A stretch of DNA of 64,000 nucleotides from contig JAKUCV010007207.1 in assembly GCA_028386065.3 (NCBI GenBank), positions 3,046-67,045 on the forward strand, written 5' to 3'. Within the stretch, counting starts at the first letter, position 1. Every line of letters starts with the position of its first letter. The notes under the pieces were generated by a model. That model saw nothing but the letters and a program-made list of their open reading frames with translations. It had not been told where the DNA came from and did no database searches. This stretch comes from Turnera subulata (lineage: Eukaryota > Streptophyta > Magnoliopsida > Malpighiales > Passifloraceae). Shown here piece by piece: positions 48,601 to 59,191 of the stretch. The position numbers and the translations under genes are program-made.

Positions 48601-49750
48601 ATCTTTTAACTTGACCAAGATGTTGCGCTGTCTCCTTTGGATGGTGGAGCTGTGGAAAAATTTTGTGTTTTGATCCCCCGCATTTAACCAGGAAATACGG
48701 GACCTCTGCTGCCAGTGAAGTTCGTCAATTCGCCATAGCTCCTCCAACTCATTTAGCAAAGCCAGTTCCACTGCCCTCTTCTCCTCAGTGAGTACACCCT
48801 CCTGAATAAGGTCCAAAACCTTTATGATAGCATCCATACGGTGTCTTGTGTTTCCAAAAACTGCCTTATCCCAAGCAATCAGTTTCTCCCTACATGACTT
48901 CAGTTTAACTGTGAGAGTGAACATAGATGAGCTGATCACCTCCTGATCCCAACCTTGTTGTACAATGTCCTTGCAGTCCTCCTTTGTTAGCCACTTTGTC
49001 TCAAACTTGAAGCTTTTTCTGAATCTCGAATTGGAGTGATTAAGATTGATAATTATGGGTCGATGATCTGACCCCAGAAAAGCTTCATGCAGCCTCCATT
49101 CCACATTGGCAGGGCTCTATCAAGTCTTTCTTTAATGTTAGCATCATTAAGCCTGCCATTTGTCCACGTGAACCTCTCACCCTTGTATCGTAAATTCATA
49201 AAGCCACATGATTCAATGAAGTTTTAAAAAATACTATGCATACGGAGACTCAGCTGACTTCCCCCACTCTTCTCGTCAGGATCAAGTAAGAGGTTGAAAT
49301 CGCCGATACAAAGCCAAGGTACACTCTTTCCGGTGTTTTGTTGTGTAATTTCCAGAAGAACACCTTCCTGATTCTTCCTGACAGAGTCCCCATAAACGCA
49401 AGACAAATGCCATAGAGCTTGTTGCCCAAAGAAAGACACTAGAGAATCAATAAAATTTTTACATGTGGTTAGGATTTGCACCTGCCAATCGTCTGTCCAC
49501 CAGAGAGCCAATCCACCTGCGCTATCCAAACTATCCACATAGCAAAAATGCTAAAAACCAAGCTCAGTACGATGGGCTTCTAAAAAGTTTCTGGATTGTT
49601 TGGTCTCCATAAGGAACACCATGGAGGGGCGTTGTTTTTGCCTGAAAAACTTCAGGCTGTTAACTGTCAGAGATTGCAAGTCCCTGACAGTTCCATGCCA
49701 TTATACTCATTGGTGGCCGTGTGGCTGTTGGCCAGCCACCACCGCCATAT
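45653..49750 (-). pseudogene. LINE ORF2: endonuclease, reverse transcriptase, RNase H (broken)
   Basis: Reading downwards from about 49715: endonuclease start MAWNCQGLA, then AGGLALWWTDDW and LCIGDFNLLLDPDEKSGG. Next come the linker and RT: RISWLNAGDQNTKFFH, KINMNKAYDRIEW, GLRQGDPLSPYL, and FADDTLLF in a shifted frame near 47670, so the catalytic FADD box is intact here. Then a zf-RVT-type region near 46440-46560 and an RNase H with INCDVSFKVSSCF and ESDSLQAI (46087-45878). Stops near 49660 and 49224 and several frame changes disable it. Confidence 0.85.
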
Positions 49751-51525
49751 TAGAGGATTGTTCTTGGGAGTCAGAATTTGTAGATATACATGGTGCATCA
49801 GTTTTGGGATTAATAAACTGAACGCCATCCAAAAAGAAGGTCATGGGTTGTGAGACAGAGATGTCCTGCTGTCCAAGGCAAGGGGAGGGACAGTTTGTGG
49901 GAAAAGATGTTGGGGATAGGTTTGGGCTAGTAGGGTTAGTGCCTTCTGAGGTGTTAAAAATAGTAATAGGTGTAGGGGTTATGACTTCAGAGCTAAGGGA
50001 ATTTGGCGAGGGGTTGGGTTCAAGTTGGGGTTGTTGCGGCACTGTGGGTGTTGTGTGGGTATTCAGGGAAAAGCTTCTCAAGGAGGATCTAATTTTTGAC
50101 CTAGCAAGTTTCTTTATATCCTCGCCAGCTTGATAATATCCAACTACAAAAGGTGTAGGTTTGGAGATAAATTCTTGGATACGCTCAGTTGAGAAAGTAG
50201 AAAAGAGGATTTCCCTTTCAAGTAGGCTTAGTGTGATAAATCGGGTCTTGAAAAGGTCTGGGTTAATATAGGTTTTTTTAAGGGTGGGCCTATAAAGGAA
50301 ATAGGGATAGATGAAGGTTGAACGATCCAGTAAGGGAGGTCCTGAACATGTTTAGGTTTGGGCTTATAGGAAGGACAGATTGGGCCCTGATACTAAGGCT
50401 AGTGGAGGGAGGCCCATCTGAGAAGAGAGAGGATTGAACTTGCATGGGTAAGGGGCAACTACTTTTACGCTTTCTTCTGTCAGTACTTTGTTGATGGACA
50501 GGAAGCTTGGGTTCTAAGGACAAGGAAAGGGAAGTGGACACCTGATCTAGTTGGGGGGAGGGGGGTGTCTGGTTGGATTTCAAGTACTTGTTCAGGGGCA
50601 ACAGGGGAAAGGGGAATGACAGGTTGTGGCTGCTCAAAAGATAGGTTGTGGCCATAGGAAAGGGCAGTGTTGTCTATTTCTGATGAGGCTTGTGGATCAC
50701 GTGTGTGAGGTAGGTTAGTGGGTGGTGCAGGAGAGGAAGGTTCGATGTGAAAGTGTTGCAATCTGTCTGTGAGGGATGACACAGGTTCGGGTGGCTGAGT
50801 AGCATTGAGATCTGCTAAGATACCCCTCAATTGCTCAACAGGGGCTCTAGGCTCGAGGCGCAGACTGGAGCCCTCCCCAACTTGGCTGCTAAACTGATGC
50901 CCCTCCTTACTGGTCGAAAGGACCCGACGGTTCATGAATCTGGCTCTCTAGTTCGGGATAGGAGGATTACCATGTTGCTTTCATCCAAAGCCCTTACGAT
51001 CGCCTGGAACAATCAGCCAACCTCTCTGTAATGTTAACACCTTCAAGGGTGCAGTGGCTTAGGACATTGCCCTAATTTTTCACACATATAGTAGATATCA
51101 GGAAGTCTCTCGTGCTTGAAGCTCACCCAAGCAACGTCACCATTTTCTTTAAAAGCTTCAAACCCTATCTTTAAAGGTTGCATTACATTAAGCACAACTT
51201 TCATTCTGATAGAATCAGCCCAGCGCAAATCTTCGTCCTCATCCGGCTGCACAGCAAGAACCTGGAGAAACATTTGGCTCCCAATGACATAAGCATTCTC
51301 ACGGTTCACGAGTTGGGGAGGAAGGCCTACTACAAGAACCCAAAAGGTAGTGGTGTTAAGATCGCTATCATCCAACTGCATGGTTGGATCCCAATCCTTA
51401 AGAAGCAGATGCTTGTTCTGGATCGACCAGGGACCATCACGCAATATCCTTCTCTTACACTCCTTATTTTCAAAGGAGAATAGAAATATATTGGTCCTTA
51501 ATTCTCTGACTCCATACTTGCTCAA
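49707..51525 (-). pseudogene. LINE ORF1 (DUF4283-type nucleic-acid-binding protein), broken
   Basis: From 51525 downwards: FENKECKRRILRDGPWSIQN then LLLKDWDPTMQLDD and FWVLVVGLPPQL, the DUF4283 region seen in ORF1 of plant L1 elements. It is followed by ERLPDIYYMCEKLGQC, a degraded CCHC-type knuckle. After stops the low-complexity Pro/Ser-rich remainder continues in other frames (50935-50290, 50081-49707). ORF1 proteins coat the LINE RNA; this copy cannot be made. Confidence 0.75.
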
Positions 51526-52606
51526 GAAAAACCAAGACCTCTACATATGTAGCTTCATCACATGGGCACCAAAAAACCTATATGAGATGACACGCCCGAT
51601 CAAAACGACATTATCCCCCGGTGAGGCCGGCGTGGGCACTAACCTCAAGGGCCTCATACTGAATAACACAAAATTGATGCTCAACCAATACAAGATAACA
51701 CAGTGGGGATATGACACAGCAAGGTAATGAGGGGTTTACAAAGCCAGTAAACACTAACACAGAAAAAGGGGAATAGAAAGAGATCACAGAGGAGACAAAG
51801 GCATAAAAGTAAAGAACATCATATTGAAACCAAATAGAATTAGGGGTAAATCACATAGTCCCTACCTAGAGTGTAACAAGGAGAGTTATAAAAACGGAGT
51901 AATTAGATATCACCTGACATGGAAGGGTCGAAAAGGGAAAGGTTGCTATATTGGGATATCCTAGTAGTATGCATCCACTTCTCAAGTGCAAGAGGCTTAC
52001 CTGAGAGAGATACCTGGAAATGTGAACTGTGGTTTGGGAAGACCATAAAGTTACACTTTAGGTTCAAGCAAGTTTCTACTCTTTGAGAAATGAGAAGGGT
52101 TAATTTCCAAAAGTCTTACATATGCTTGGATTGCTGGTTATGGCAACAAGTGTGCTTTTAACTTATTATAAGATTCTTATTTTTATATTATTTAGTAATA
52201 TTAAATTTTATTTGAAAAATATATATTAATCTTGGTGGAGAAGAGGATGGAGATTAAGAAATAAAAGATTGTTTGGACATTAAGTTCCGCATGAGAAATT
52301 TTACATGCTACTTTTAAATTTTTGAACTTCTTGTTATTTTTAAATTTTTTTTATGCTTGAACTTGAAACATGTTTCATGAATGCCAATCTAATAATTGTA
52401 GGATTTTTTTTTAATTAGAACTTATTTTTTACTTAGTGAGTATACCCTTATCCGGGTCCGTATTATCCGTTGAGCAAAAAATTAAAACTTTACCCTACCC
52501 GGTCCATAATCGGTCCATCCGTATCCTATCCGGTTTGGCTAAGGGTCCGGGTCCGGATTCTGCTTACCCTATCCGACCCTACCCGTTTGCCATCCCTAAT
52601 CATAAT

Positions 52607-52700
52607 GAACATTTGGAGCTATCGGAAGCAGAAGTTGATAGTCTACTTCAATACTGGAGTGAGAAACGGTGGCTTGTTTCTTTACAAATTTATCTCTAAG
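52607..52700 (-). pseudogene. Ty1/Copia RNase H relic, upstream half
   Basis: The minus strand reads KFVKKQATVSHSSIEVDYQ ... LPIAPNVHYDN, matching the Copia RNase H block KxQxTVSxSSxEAEY. It joins directly to DNISATYM at 44866 once the hAT and MITE are taken out. Confidence 0.8.
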
Positions 52701-53302
52701 TGGTCAATCATTAATTGTCAAAGAAGGAATGTATTGATCTGTTAAGAGGTGAGTGGTGATGTCATATGATTAGATGTGGAATCCTTGGAATAAAGTTTCA
52801 GTGTTCTTTTACATTGGCATTAATATCTTCGGGTTCGCATCTCACTATGGCACTGACAGAATTAAATGGTTAGCTAGCAATTCTCTGGTTTTCTTTTCAA
52901 GCGCTAGCTTTATTAATCCTCCATTTTCATCCTGGAAACTGGCTTCTGGCTTCTCGCAGCAAAATGTTTTTATGACATGATCTGCAAATTCCTGGGGCAC
53001 AGACTGATCCTCGTATCTCTTTTATACTTTTGCTTGCTTACTACTGAATCTCCCTTGTGTTTCTAGAAGCTCCCGGCCGTTAATTGCTAACTAATGGGAT
53101 AATTGATATACAGCTCAGCCTCAATACATTTCTAATTATTTGCCAAAATGAATATTGCATGAGCTGATGAGCATAGACTAGGTACCACACAGAGGTATAG
53201 CATATTTTTGGATAACAGATGCGAATACATGCTAAGGAACTCCTGTTTCACAAGTAAGAAACCCGAAATAGACAGACTGACGTTGGGGGTGAATGGTGAT
53301 TG
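52701..53302. other. Spacer left of the PsaN-like gene
   Basis: No coding feature recognised. It may include more decayed Copia sequence at its left end and the 3' UTR of the gene at its right end. Confidence 0.4.
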
Positions 53303-54169
53303 CTATTGGTTATCCTTTAGCCAATCAAGAATGCCCTTCTCTGCCTCAGTGAGGTCCTGCTCGTTCTTCCCTCTCAAACCTCCTTCTACTATGTCAAAGT
53401 AGTCCTTGTAGTTGCGCTTATAATAGCTATCCAGTCTCTTCAAAGACAAACCGTAGTATCAATGGGGGACTAGTAGATAAAGGATAACGACACTTATAGA
53501 AGAATATCATTTGGGTCTAGTAGATAAAAGAAACCAACACTTACAGAAGAATATCATCAACTGCAAATATCAGCATACATAGATTGGAAAAAAAAATAAC
53601 ATGAAAAAATAAGTGATAAAGTCACTCCACAAAGAGCTACTCGTGAAAAGCTAATTACCAATTACAACATAGGAATCCCAGCAAATACTTTAAAACATTC
53701 TTCCTCTCACTCTCCCAAGCACAATGGACAAAAGAAATTGCTGCTATAATATACGCATTATGCTATACCTCCTTGTCATTTTTGGCCTTGTTTTCTTCTG
53801 ATTTCTTCAAGAATTCTGACAATTAATGAAAGCAAAGATATAGCTCAGTCACGGCCAGAAAGCTCCGCAAAGTTTAAAGATTGGAAACAGAATCTCTACT
53901 TGGAAAAGAAAAAAGTTAGAACAGGAAGAGATAATAAGTGGTGGTATAATACTCTTAAGAAGCTCAGTCCTTGAGTCACTGACTGAAGAAGCTGCAGCCA
54001 CTGTAGATAAGAGGATTCCTCTTCTTCCAATATCATCAGTAGCCCTGATTGCTTGGGGTGCTCCTTTTCTTCTGCCATCTCTTCTTTGAACTGCATTAAC
54101 ATTTGATGAGGCAAACCTGTTGACTGTAACAGTCAATGCCATCAACACACTTTGGGATATTGAAGTCAT
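53303..54169 (-). CDS. Small chloroplast protein with PsaN-like C-terminus (three exons)
   Basis: Exons inferred on the minus strand: 54169-53953, 53815-53769, 53437-53303; GT-AG junctions and frame agree, giving 132 residues. The N-terminus (MTSISQSVLMALTVTVNRFA...) looks like a plastid transit peptide. It is followed by DIGRRGILLSTVAAASSVSD, a twin-Arg plus hydrophobic stretch like those of thylakoid-lumen proteins. The mature part FLKKSEENKAKNDKERLDSY aligns by eye with the lumenal photosystem I subunit N (PsaN), and is followed by LTEAEKGILDWLKDNQ. It lacks the Cys-rich second half of true PsaN, so it is a PsaN-related protein rather than PsaN itself. Role is inferred only: thylakoid, photosynthesis-linked. 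It lies about 880 bp downstream of the Mg2+ transporter on the same strand. Confidence 0.72.
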
Positions 54170-55047
54170 TTTGCAAGCATTTAAATTTAGACATGCACAG
54201 GCACAATATTTTACTCAGAACACTCTTTGTAGTTTTAGTGCAACGACGACCACTGGTTCGTTTGTTCTATTCTAGCTTACAGAGGATGAGGTTTCATACT
54301 TTGCAGGAGTCTTATCTTCTTGGAACACCTTAGTCCAAATACCTGAAGTCTTTTTCTGACAAAGAAATAAGAGATTATCTAGATGGGCCAGCGGGCCTAG
54401 AATCACAAATGGTAAGAAACCCAACATTATTGCAGTAGTAGGCTCGCTCACTACATGATAAGATACTGGCCATAATCTAACACGTGGGCCCCCAGCCCGC
54501 TATGTTATGATGAAAAAACAAATATATTTTTGCAGCACAGAAATGAAACTATAGGTGACTTGGTACAGTTCAAACCGATTCCAACTTCGGATCTTTGTGT
54601 ATGTAAAAGATTTCTTTCTGGAAAACTCGCCCAGATCAAATCCGAATTTGTGAGGCTAAAGCTCTAAAAATCGGATGAGCAATCCAAACAAAAAAAAATG
54701 GGAACTATATATAAGAGAATCTCAAAGCAAGAAACAACATAAAGAATTGTCTACCCCCAAGAAAGAGGTTGGGGCAAATTGTAACTAACATATTTGTAAA
54801 ATTTAAACAGTCAGTTTTGTCGAGCAAGAAATCCAAAATAAAGTCACTCAAAAACTATAGACGCCATGCGTTGTATAGTCTGTTAATATAGGTTGTATTT
54901 TTAGTACAGCTTTTGTTATAGTTACATATTAAGAGTTATTGTAATTTTAATATTACTATCTGTGCTTCAATTGTACAGAACTATCCCGCGGCAGCCAAGA
55001 GAAGGAGCACTGTCGGATATCATATTGTACACATACCCACCACTTGC
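54170..55047. other. Spacer between the PsaN-like gene and the Mg2+ transporter
   Basis: Should contain the promoter of the PsaN-like gene and the 3' UTR of the transporter. No other gene or element is recognised. Confidence 0.4.
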
Positions 55048-57544
55048 TTATTCCAACAATCGCTTATGCTTGCACCAGGCAATCGCCATCACGTAAAGTA
55101 ATATGCAACCGGTGCTGCCACCACCAACAGTCCAGAGAAACTTTGGCATTCCTGTTTCCACCGACTCTTTGAACATCTCAATCTTGATGTTCATGCCAAA
55201 AATACCAGCAACCACAACAAAGCAACTCACCACTAGTGTTGCTGTTGTCAACATGACCCCCATTTGTAGGAGATGATTCTGCTTGTCATCTAGCATTATG
55301 TTAATGTAGTCCTCTGTGTCATCCACGTACTCCCTCAGCTTTAGAGAAAGAATGAACCATCAGGACAAGAAACGTAAGAGTTTGTATGTCTGACAAGAAA
55401 ACAAGTGAGGATCGAATCACATACTGTGGATAGTTTGTTCAGGGTGCCATCAATCTGAACGAAGTATGCCTCCAAGAGCATTTCCAGCTCTTCTATATCA
55501 AAGTGCTTGCTTACGGCGCTTCGGGTAGTACTGGTATGTGTCCCATGGCTGTCTCTGCTAAGAGCACGATGCACACTAAACAGGTGATCCTGTGTGTCTT
55601 CAGCATCATGAATATCACCCTCGTAGCTGGTAGAAGCTCCAGGAATCCCCAAAGAAGCTGTGGCTGGAATGCTGACACAATAAGAGAAAATAAGAGATGA
55701 GCTTCTAACTCAACTGACAGTGTAGCTAAACAGAAAGGAGTATTATTTGCTACCTATCTTCCATGTCTGCTTGAAAATCTTCATCCTCTAGGTAATCTCT
55801 CTCATTTAAAGAGGAACTGGAAGAATTTTCAAGCTGTAGTTGTATCAATTTCTCGGTTAGATACATCTCAGCCATGTCTTCATCATCATCAAGCAAATGT
55901 TCTAATTCATCCCTGACCTGGAGATGGCCACTCATTACTCAGACAATCAGTAAATTACAGCAATGTGAGAGAAGACGAGAAGAATCTACCAATGAACAAA
56001 GCTTCTTAAACTCTTAAACCAGTTGTTGCGCCCCTATCATAGTGAAATAAACTTTAAAAGACAAAAATATCACCAACCTTTTGGACACGGCCAGTTATTG
56101 CAACTAAGCGGCTTTTAATCTGCCTTACACGTTCTAGATTGAGAGTACTGATTTTTGATGTTAGCTTATCTAGCGCAGGATGAGCTTCTAGCTCTAGTGT
56201 TTTTGCCTGATCAGGGAAAGAAGACAGCAAGAAACAATGAGCATGAAGGGCATTATCGAAGTAGTCCAATATGCCAAGGGTAAACCAGCAACATGAATAC
56301 CTACTTCATTCTCTAAGCAGCTACAAGCAGCTTCAAGGCATGCCTCCAGCGCAACAAACTCAAAAGGAAGAACCTTTGATCCGTCTCGGTTTTCAAGTCC
56401 TTGTTTACCATTGCCTTTACCTCCCTCATTGCTATCCTCAGAGTGCAACAAATGTTCTGGAACATTACTAGGACTTAGAGGCCCTGATTGCATCTCTTTC
56501 ATATTTGCCCGGCTTGAATCTTCACCATTGCCGTCCTACACAAAGTCGCACAAACACAATAAAATGGAAAGCACATCAATATGTACATAAAAATGCGAGG
56601 CAACAGCCACAGGCACTGCATACAATGTTCGAGTAAATCAAACTCCAATAACAAACCTTGCTAATACGATAAAAACATCAAATAATGACATAAGTTTACA
56701 AGATTGAACAATGTAGGAAAAAAATTGATTCACAAAATCAACCCAACTTGAAGAGACAGTAACTGCAACTTTTTTTTTAGCTAGGGAGGTTTCATACATT
56801 TCAAATTCTACTGGGGAAGCTTAAACTTGAAAAAGAAAATCACATACTGCAACAATTCCTTTTTTTAACTCCATCTACCTCTCATGTAACACAAAACCCA
56901 CCTCACAAATTCAGCTATCAAATAAATTTTCAATCAACGAATCATTCTTCAATTTCCAGCAACACTTGACAAGCAAAGTTCACTCCTCCAAATGCAAACA
57001 ACAAAGAACTTAAATAGAAAAGACGGAAAACCCGGCAAGATAAAAACTTGAACCACACAGAAACTGCAAATTGCAAAGCTGATATAGAAGATTGGGTCAA
57101 GACCTGGGCTTTAGAAGCTTGATGATGGCACAAAAGCCTCCTCTTCAGCTCCTCAACGAAGGGAATAACAGAAGGGTCCCTAGAATTCAGCAACAGAACC
57201 TCCTGTGCCGTGATTATGGCCTTTATGTGCTCTAAATTAATGACGATCGCCTTCTCCCTGCCCAGCACCGTAGACGGGTAGGAGAGGAGCGGGTCGAGGA
57301 TCCGGAGGTCGCGGGCGGGGAGGCCCGTGCGGCGCATGATGGCGTGCTTCCCGGCCTCCACCACCTGGGCCTGACCGGTGGCGTCCAGGAGGAGCCATGC
57401 ACGCACCCCGGTGCCTTTCTTGCGGGAGGTGGTGAGGGGCAGGGGCACATAGGCGGTGGTGGCCGTGGGATTTGGTCGGGGTGATAGGTCGGGTTCGTCT
57501 TCGGGTTTGGACGGCGGTGGCGGTGGGTGCGGTTGAGATCTCAT
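55048..57544 (-). CDS. MRS2-3: MRS2/MGT-family magnesium transporter, MRS2-3 (MGT4) type, six exons
   Basis: CorA-like Mg2+ channel subunit, acting as a pentamer in a cell membrane. Exons inferred on the minus strand: 57544-57104, 56535-56305, 56206-56078, 55917-55754, 55671-55425 and 55338-55048; all GT-AG with frame kept, giving 500 residues. After a Pro-rich N-terminus come RRTGLPARDLRILDPLLSYP and VINLEHIKAIITAQEVLLLN, then FEFVALEACLEAA, LDKLTSKISTLNLERVRQIK, DELEHLLDDDEDMAEMYLTE and LEMLLEAYFVQIDG. The C-terminal exon has two membrane segments (about 432-451 and 472-493) with the GMN selectivity motif at 452-454 right after the first. The sequence resembles Arabidopsis MRS2-3 most among members I know. 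The acidic loop with EDTQDHLF is typical of the variable part. No lesion seen. Confidence 0.92.
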
Positions 57545-57959
57545 GTTGTTTGGTTGGTGCTACTTACTGGCGAAGTGCTGGCCTAGTGGCAGTGGTGTCT
57601 GTTTTATCATGAGATGATGCTTCGTTTTAAGAAAATGACAAGATTCCCTCTCTTTTCAGTATTTAATTTTTACTGGTTTAGTTTTTTGCAAAAAAAAAAG
57701 AAAGAAAAAGAGTAGGATTACATTATGCCAATAATTTAATCCCTTGCTGCTATGAAGTCGACACCTAGACCTTGTTGGTCGAAAAAAAAAAACAAAGACC
57801 TTGTTGACTGTATTGTTACTGTCGTTTTTTACTGAGATATTATTACTAACCATAATCATACAATATACATGAGTCTACAACGATTGCCTCATGGACAGAT
57901 GTCAGTTGTCAAAATATGAACAAAACGCATGGGAAAGAAGATCTGTCAATTCAAAGGTA
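57545..57959. other. Upstream region of the Mg2+ transporter
   Basis: Presumed promoter and leader of the transporter. AT-rich; no clear element or second gene. Confidence 0.4.
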
Positions 57960-57964
57960 AGTAG

Positions 57965-58730
57965 CGATTCTAAGCCTGTTTTGCAAGAAAATGAGCTGCT
58001 CCATTGGCGATTCTTCTAACATGCACAAACGTACATGAGCTAAAAGAAGTTTTGAGACGATAAATATCCTGCATCAATAGCTCTATCGACCAAGCTCTAA
58101 CCTGTCTCTCCAAAGAAGTTTGAGTTATAGCCTCTGCAGTAAGAGCTAAGAGTGACCGGAAGCCGAACAGTTCCATGATGGTTTCAACAGACGATAGCAC
58201 CAGAAGCCTTCCCCGAAGAACTATCAAAACTCGCATCACAGTGACGCTTCACCTTGCCCTCATCAGGCTTGTTCCATACAATTGCCGATGGGTGGAAGTG
58301 AGTGGCACGCCTAGCAACCAATGCCTGTTGCGCCACAAATTCTTCACGTACGCTCGAGCAGCTCTACGAGAAAGCTGCACTGGGTCCTCAACGACCTTCT
58401 CAAAGATAAAAAAGTTTCTTGGATTCCAAATCATCAGCACAGGTAAACTATTCTGGATAAGACTTGACCTTGATCTTCATGGGTAAACTCCTCATGGACT
58501 CTAATCGACCATTGTTGAAAATCTACGAAACCATGTTCCTCTGGCTTGTAGCCAAGGTTTGATGCCAACCGCGTACCTGCAAAAACAGATTGTATGCTCC
58601 AAAGTCTCATTGTTAGAATCAAACCTAAGGCAAGGTGAAAAGTTCATGTGTCTTCTAACTAGATTAGCCCTTGTGGGTGTTGTATAAAATATATTACAAA
58701 AGAAAAGGTTATCCCACATTGTAGAAAAAT
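57965..58730 (-). pseudogene. LINE fragment: zf-RVT and RNase H end
   Basis: The minus strand from 58719 reads MWDNLFFCNIFYTTPTRANL then VRRHMNFSPCLRFDSNNETLEHTICFC in the zf-RVT style. It continues with WNPRNFFIFEKVVEDP and finally with FSSCTFVHVRRIANGAAHFL, the end of a plant LINE RNase H. It is 5'-truncated, carries stops, and is unlike either of the two longer LINEs in detail. Confidence 0.75.
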
Positions 58731-59191
58731 ATATTTTCTAACTTCCTAGAGTTTTACCAAGTCTGGTCGAAAGTATCTATTGGAGGAAATCAAGGGTGGG
58801 TTTTTTTTTACCTAGTCTTTGGGAAAGAATGTCTGGTTGTTATTTTCTTGATTATTTATTTTTATTTTTTTTAACCATTCACATTCATTTATAAATAGCT
58901 CTCCTCACCTGTTCATTTATACACATAACAAGAGTTCTCTTTCCTTTGTCATTTCATTTCTTTTCAAAAGAAAAAATTCTTCCCTCTTTTGTTTGTCTTT
59001 GCTGGGTTCTTTAAAGTAATTATCTTGGCAGTTCTGATATCCTACTTTTAGTAGAAGGAGTTGTTGTATCCTGGGGAGACTTTTGGGATTGCCAAAAATA
59101 TCTCTTTAGGACAGTGTCCTACACGCCTCAGCTCGGGTTTTACACAGCCAAAGTTTTCTAAATATTCCAACAATCTAAAGAGATATTACCA
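58731..59191 (+). promoter_or_regulatory. Probable 5' LTR/leader region of the Copia element
   Basis: A TATA-like 'tttataaatagctc' at 58889-58902 is followed by a CT-rich leader running to the gag start at 59192. This is the expected place of the 5' LTR promoter and untranslated leader. I could not define LTR ends, because the 3' LTR lies beyond the window. Confidence 0.5.

Larger units (their letters stand above)
45627..52155 (-). mobile_element. L1-type LINE of complete length, 6.5 kb, with 13-bp target duplication
   Basis: Minus-strand element whose 3' end (A tail, T run at 45627-45634) is on the left and 5' end at 52155. The direct repeat ttttaacttatta occurs at 45614-45626 and 52156-52168. 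It carries both ORF regions plus 5' and 3' untranslated parts, so it was copied without 5' truncation, unlike the LINE at 23.5-27.7 kb. Coding regions are broken by stops and frameshifts. Confidence 0.92.
45241..52598. mobile_element. Non-autonomous hAT element carrying a nested LINE
   Basis: Terminal inverted repeats begin TAGGGATGGCAA at both ends (left 45241; right, as complement, from 52598). A perfect 8-bp duplication atcataat flanks them (45233-45240 and 52599-52606). Without the LINE the element is only about 816 bases (45241-45626 plus 52169-52598), rich in GGGT/ACCC subterminal motifs (gggtctaccc, ggtccgggtccgg), with no transposase. It inserted right beside the MITE, inside the Copia relic. 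Confidence 0.9.
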
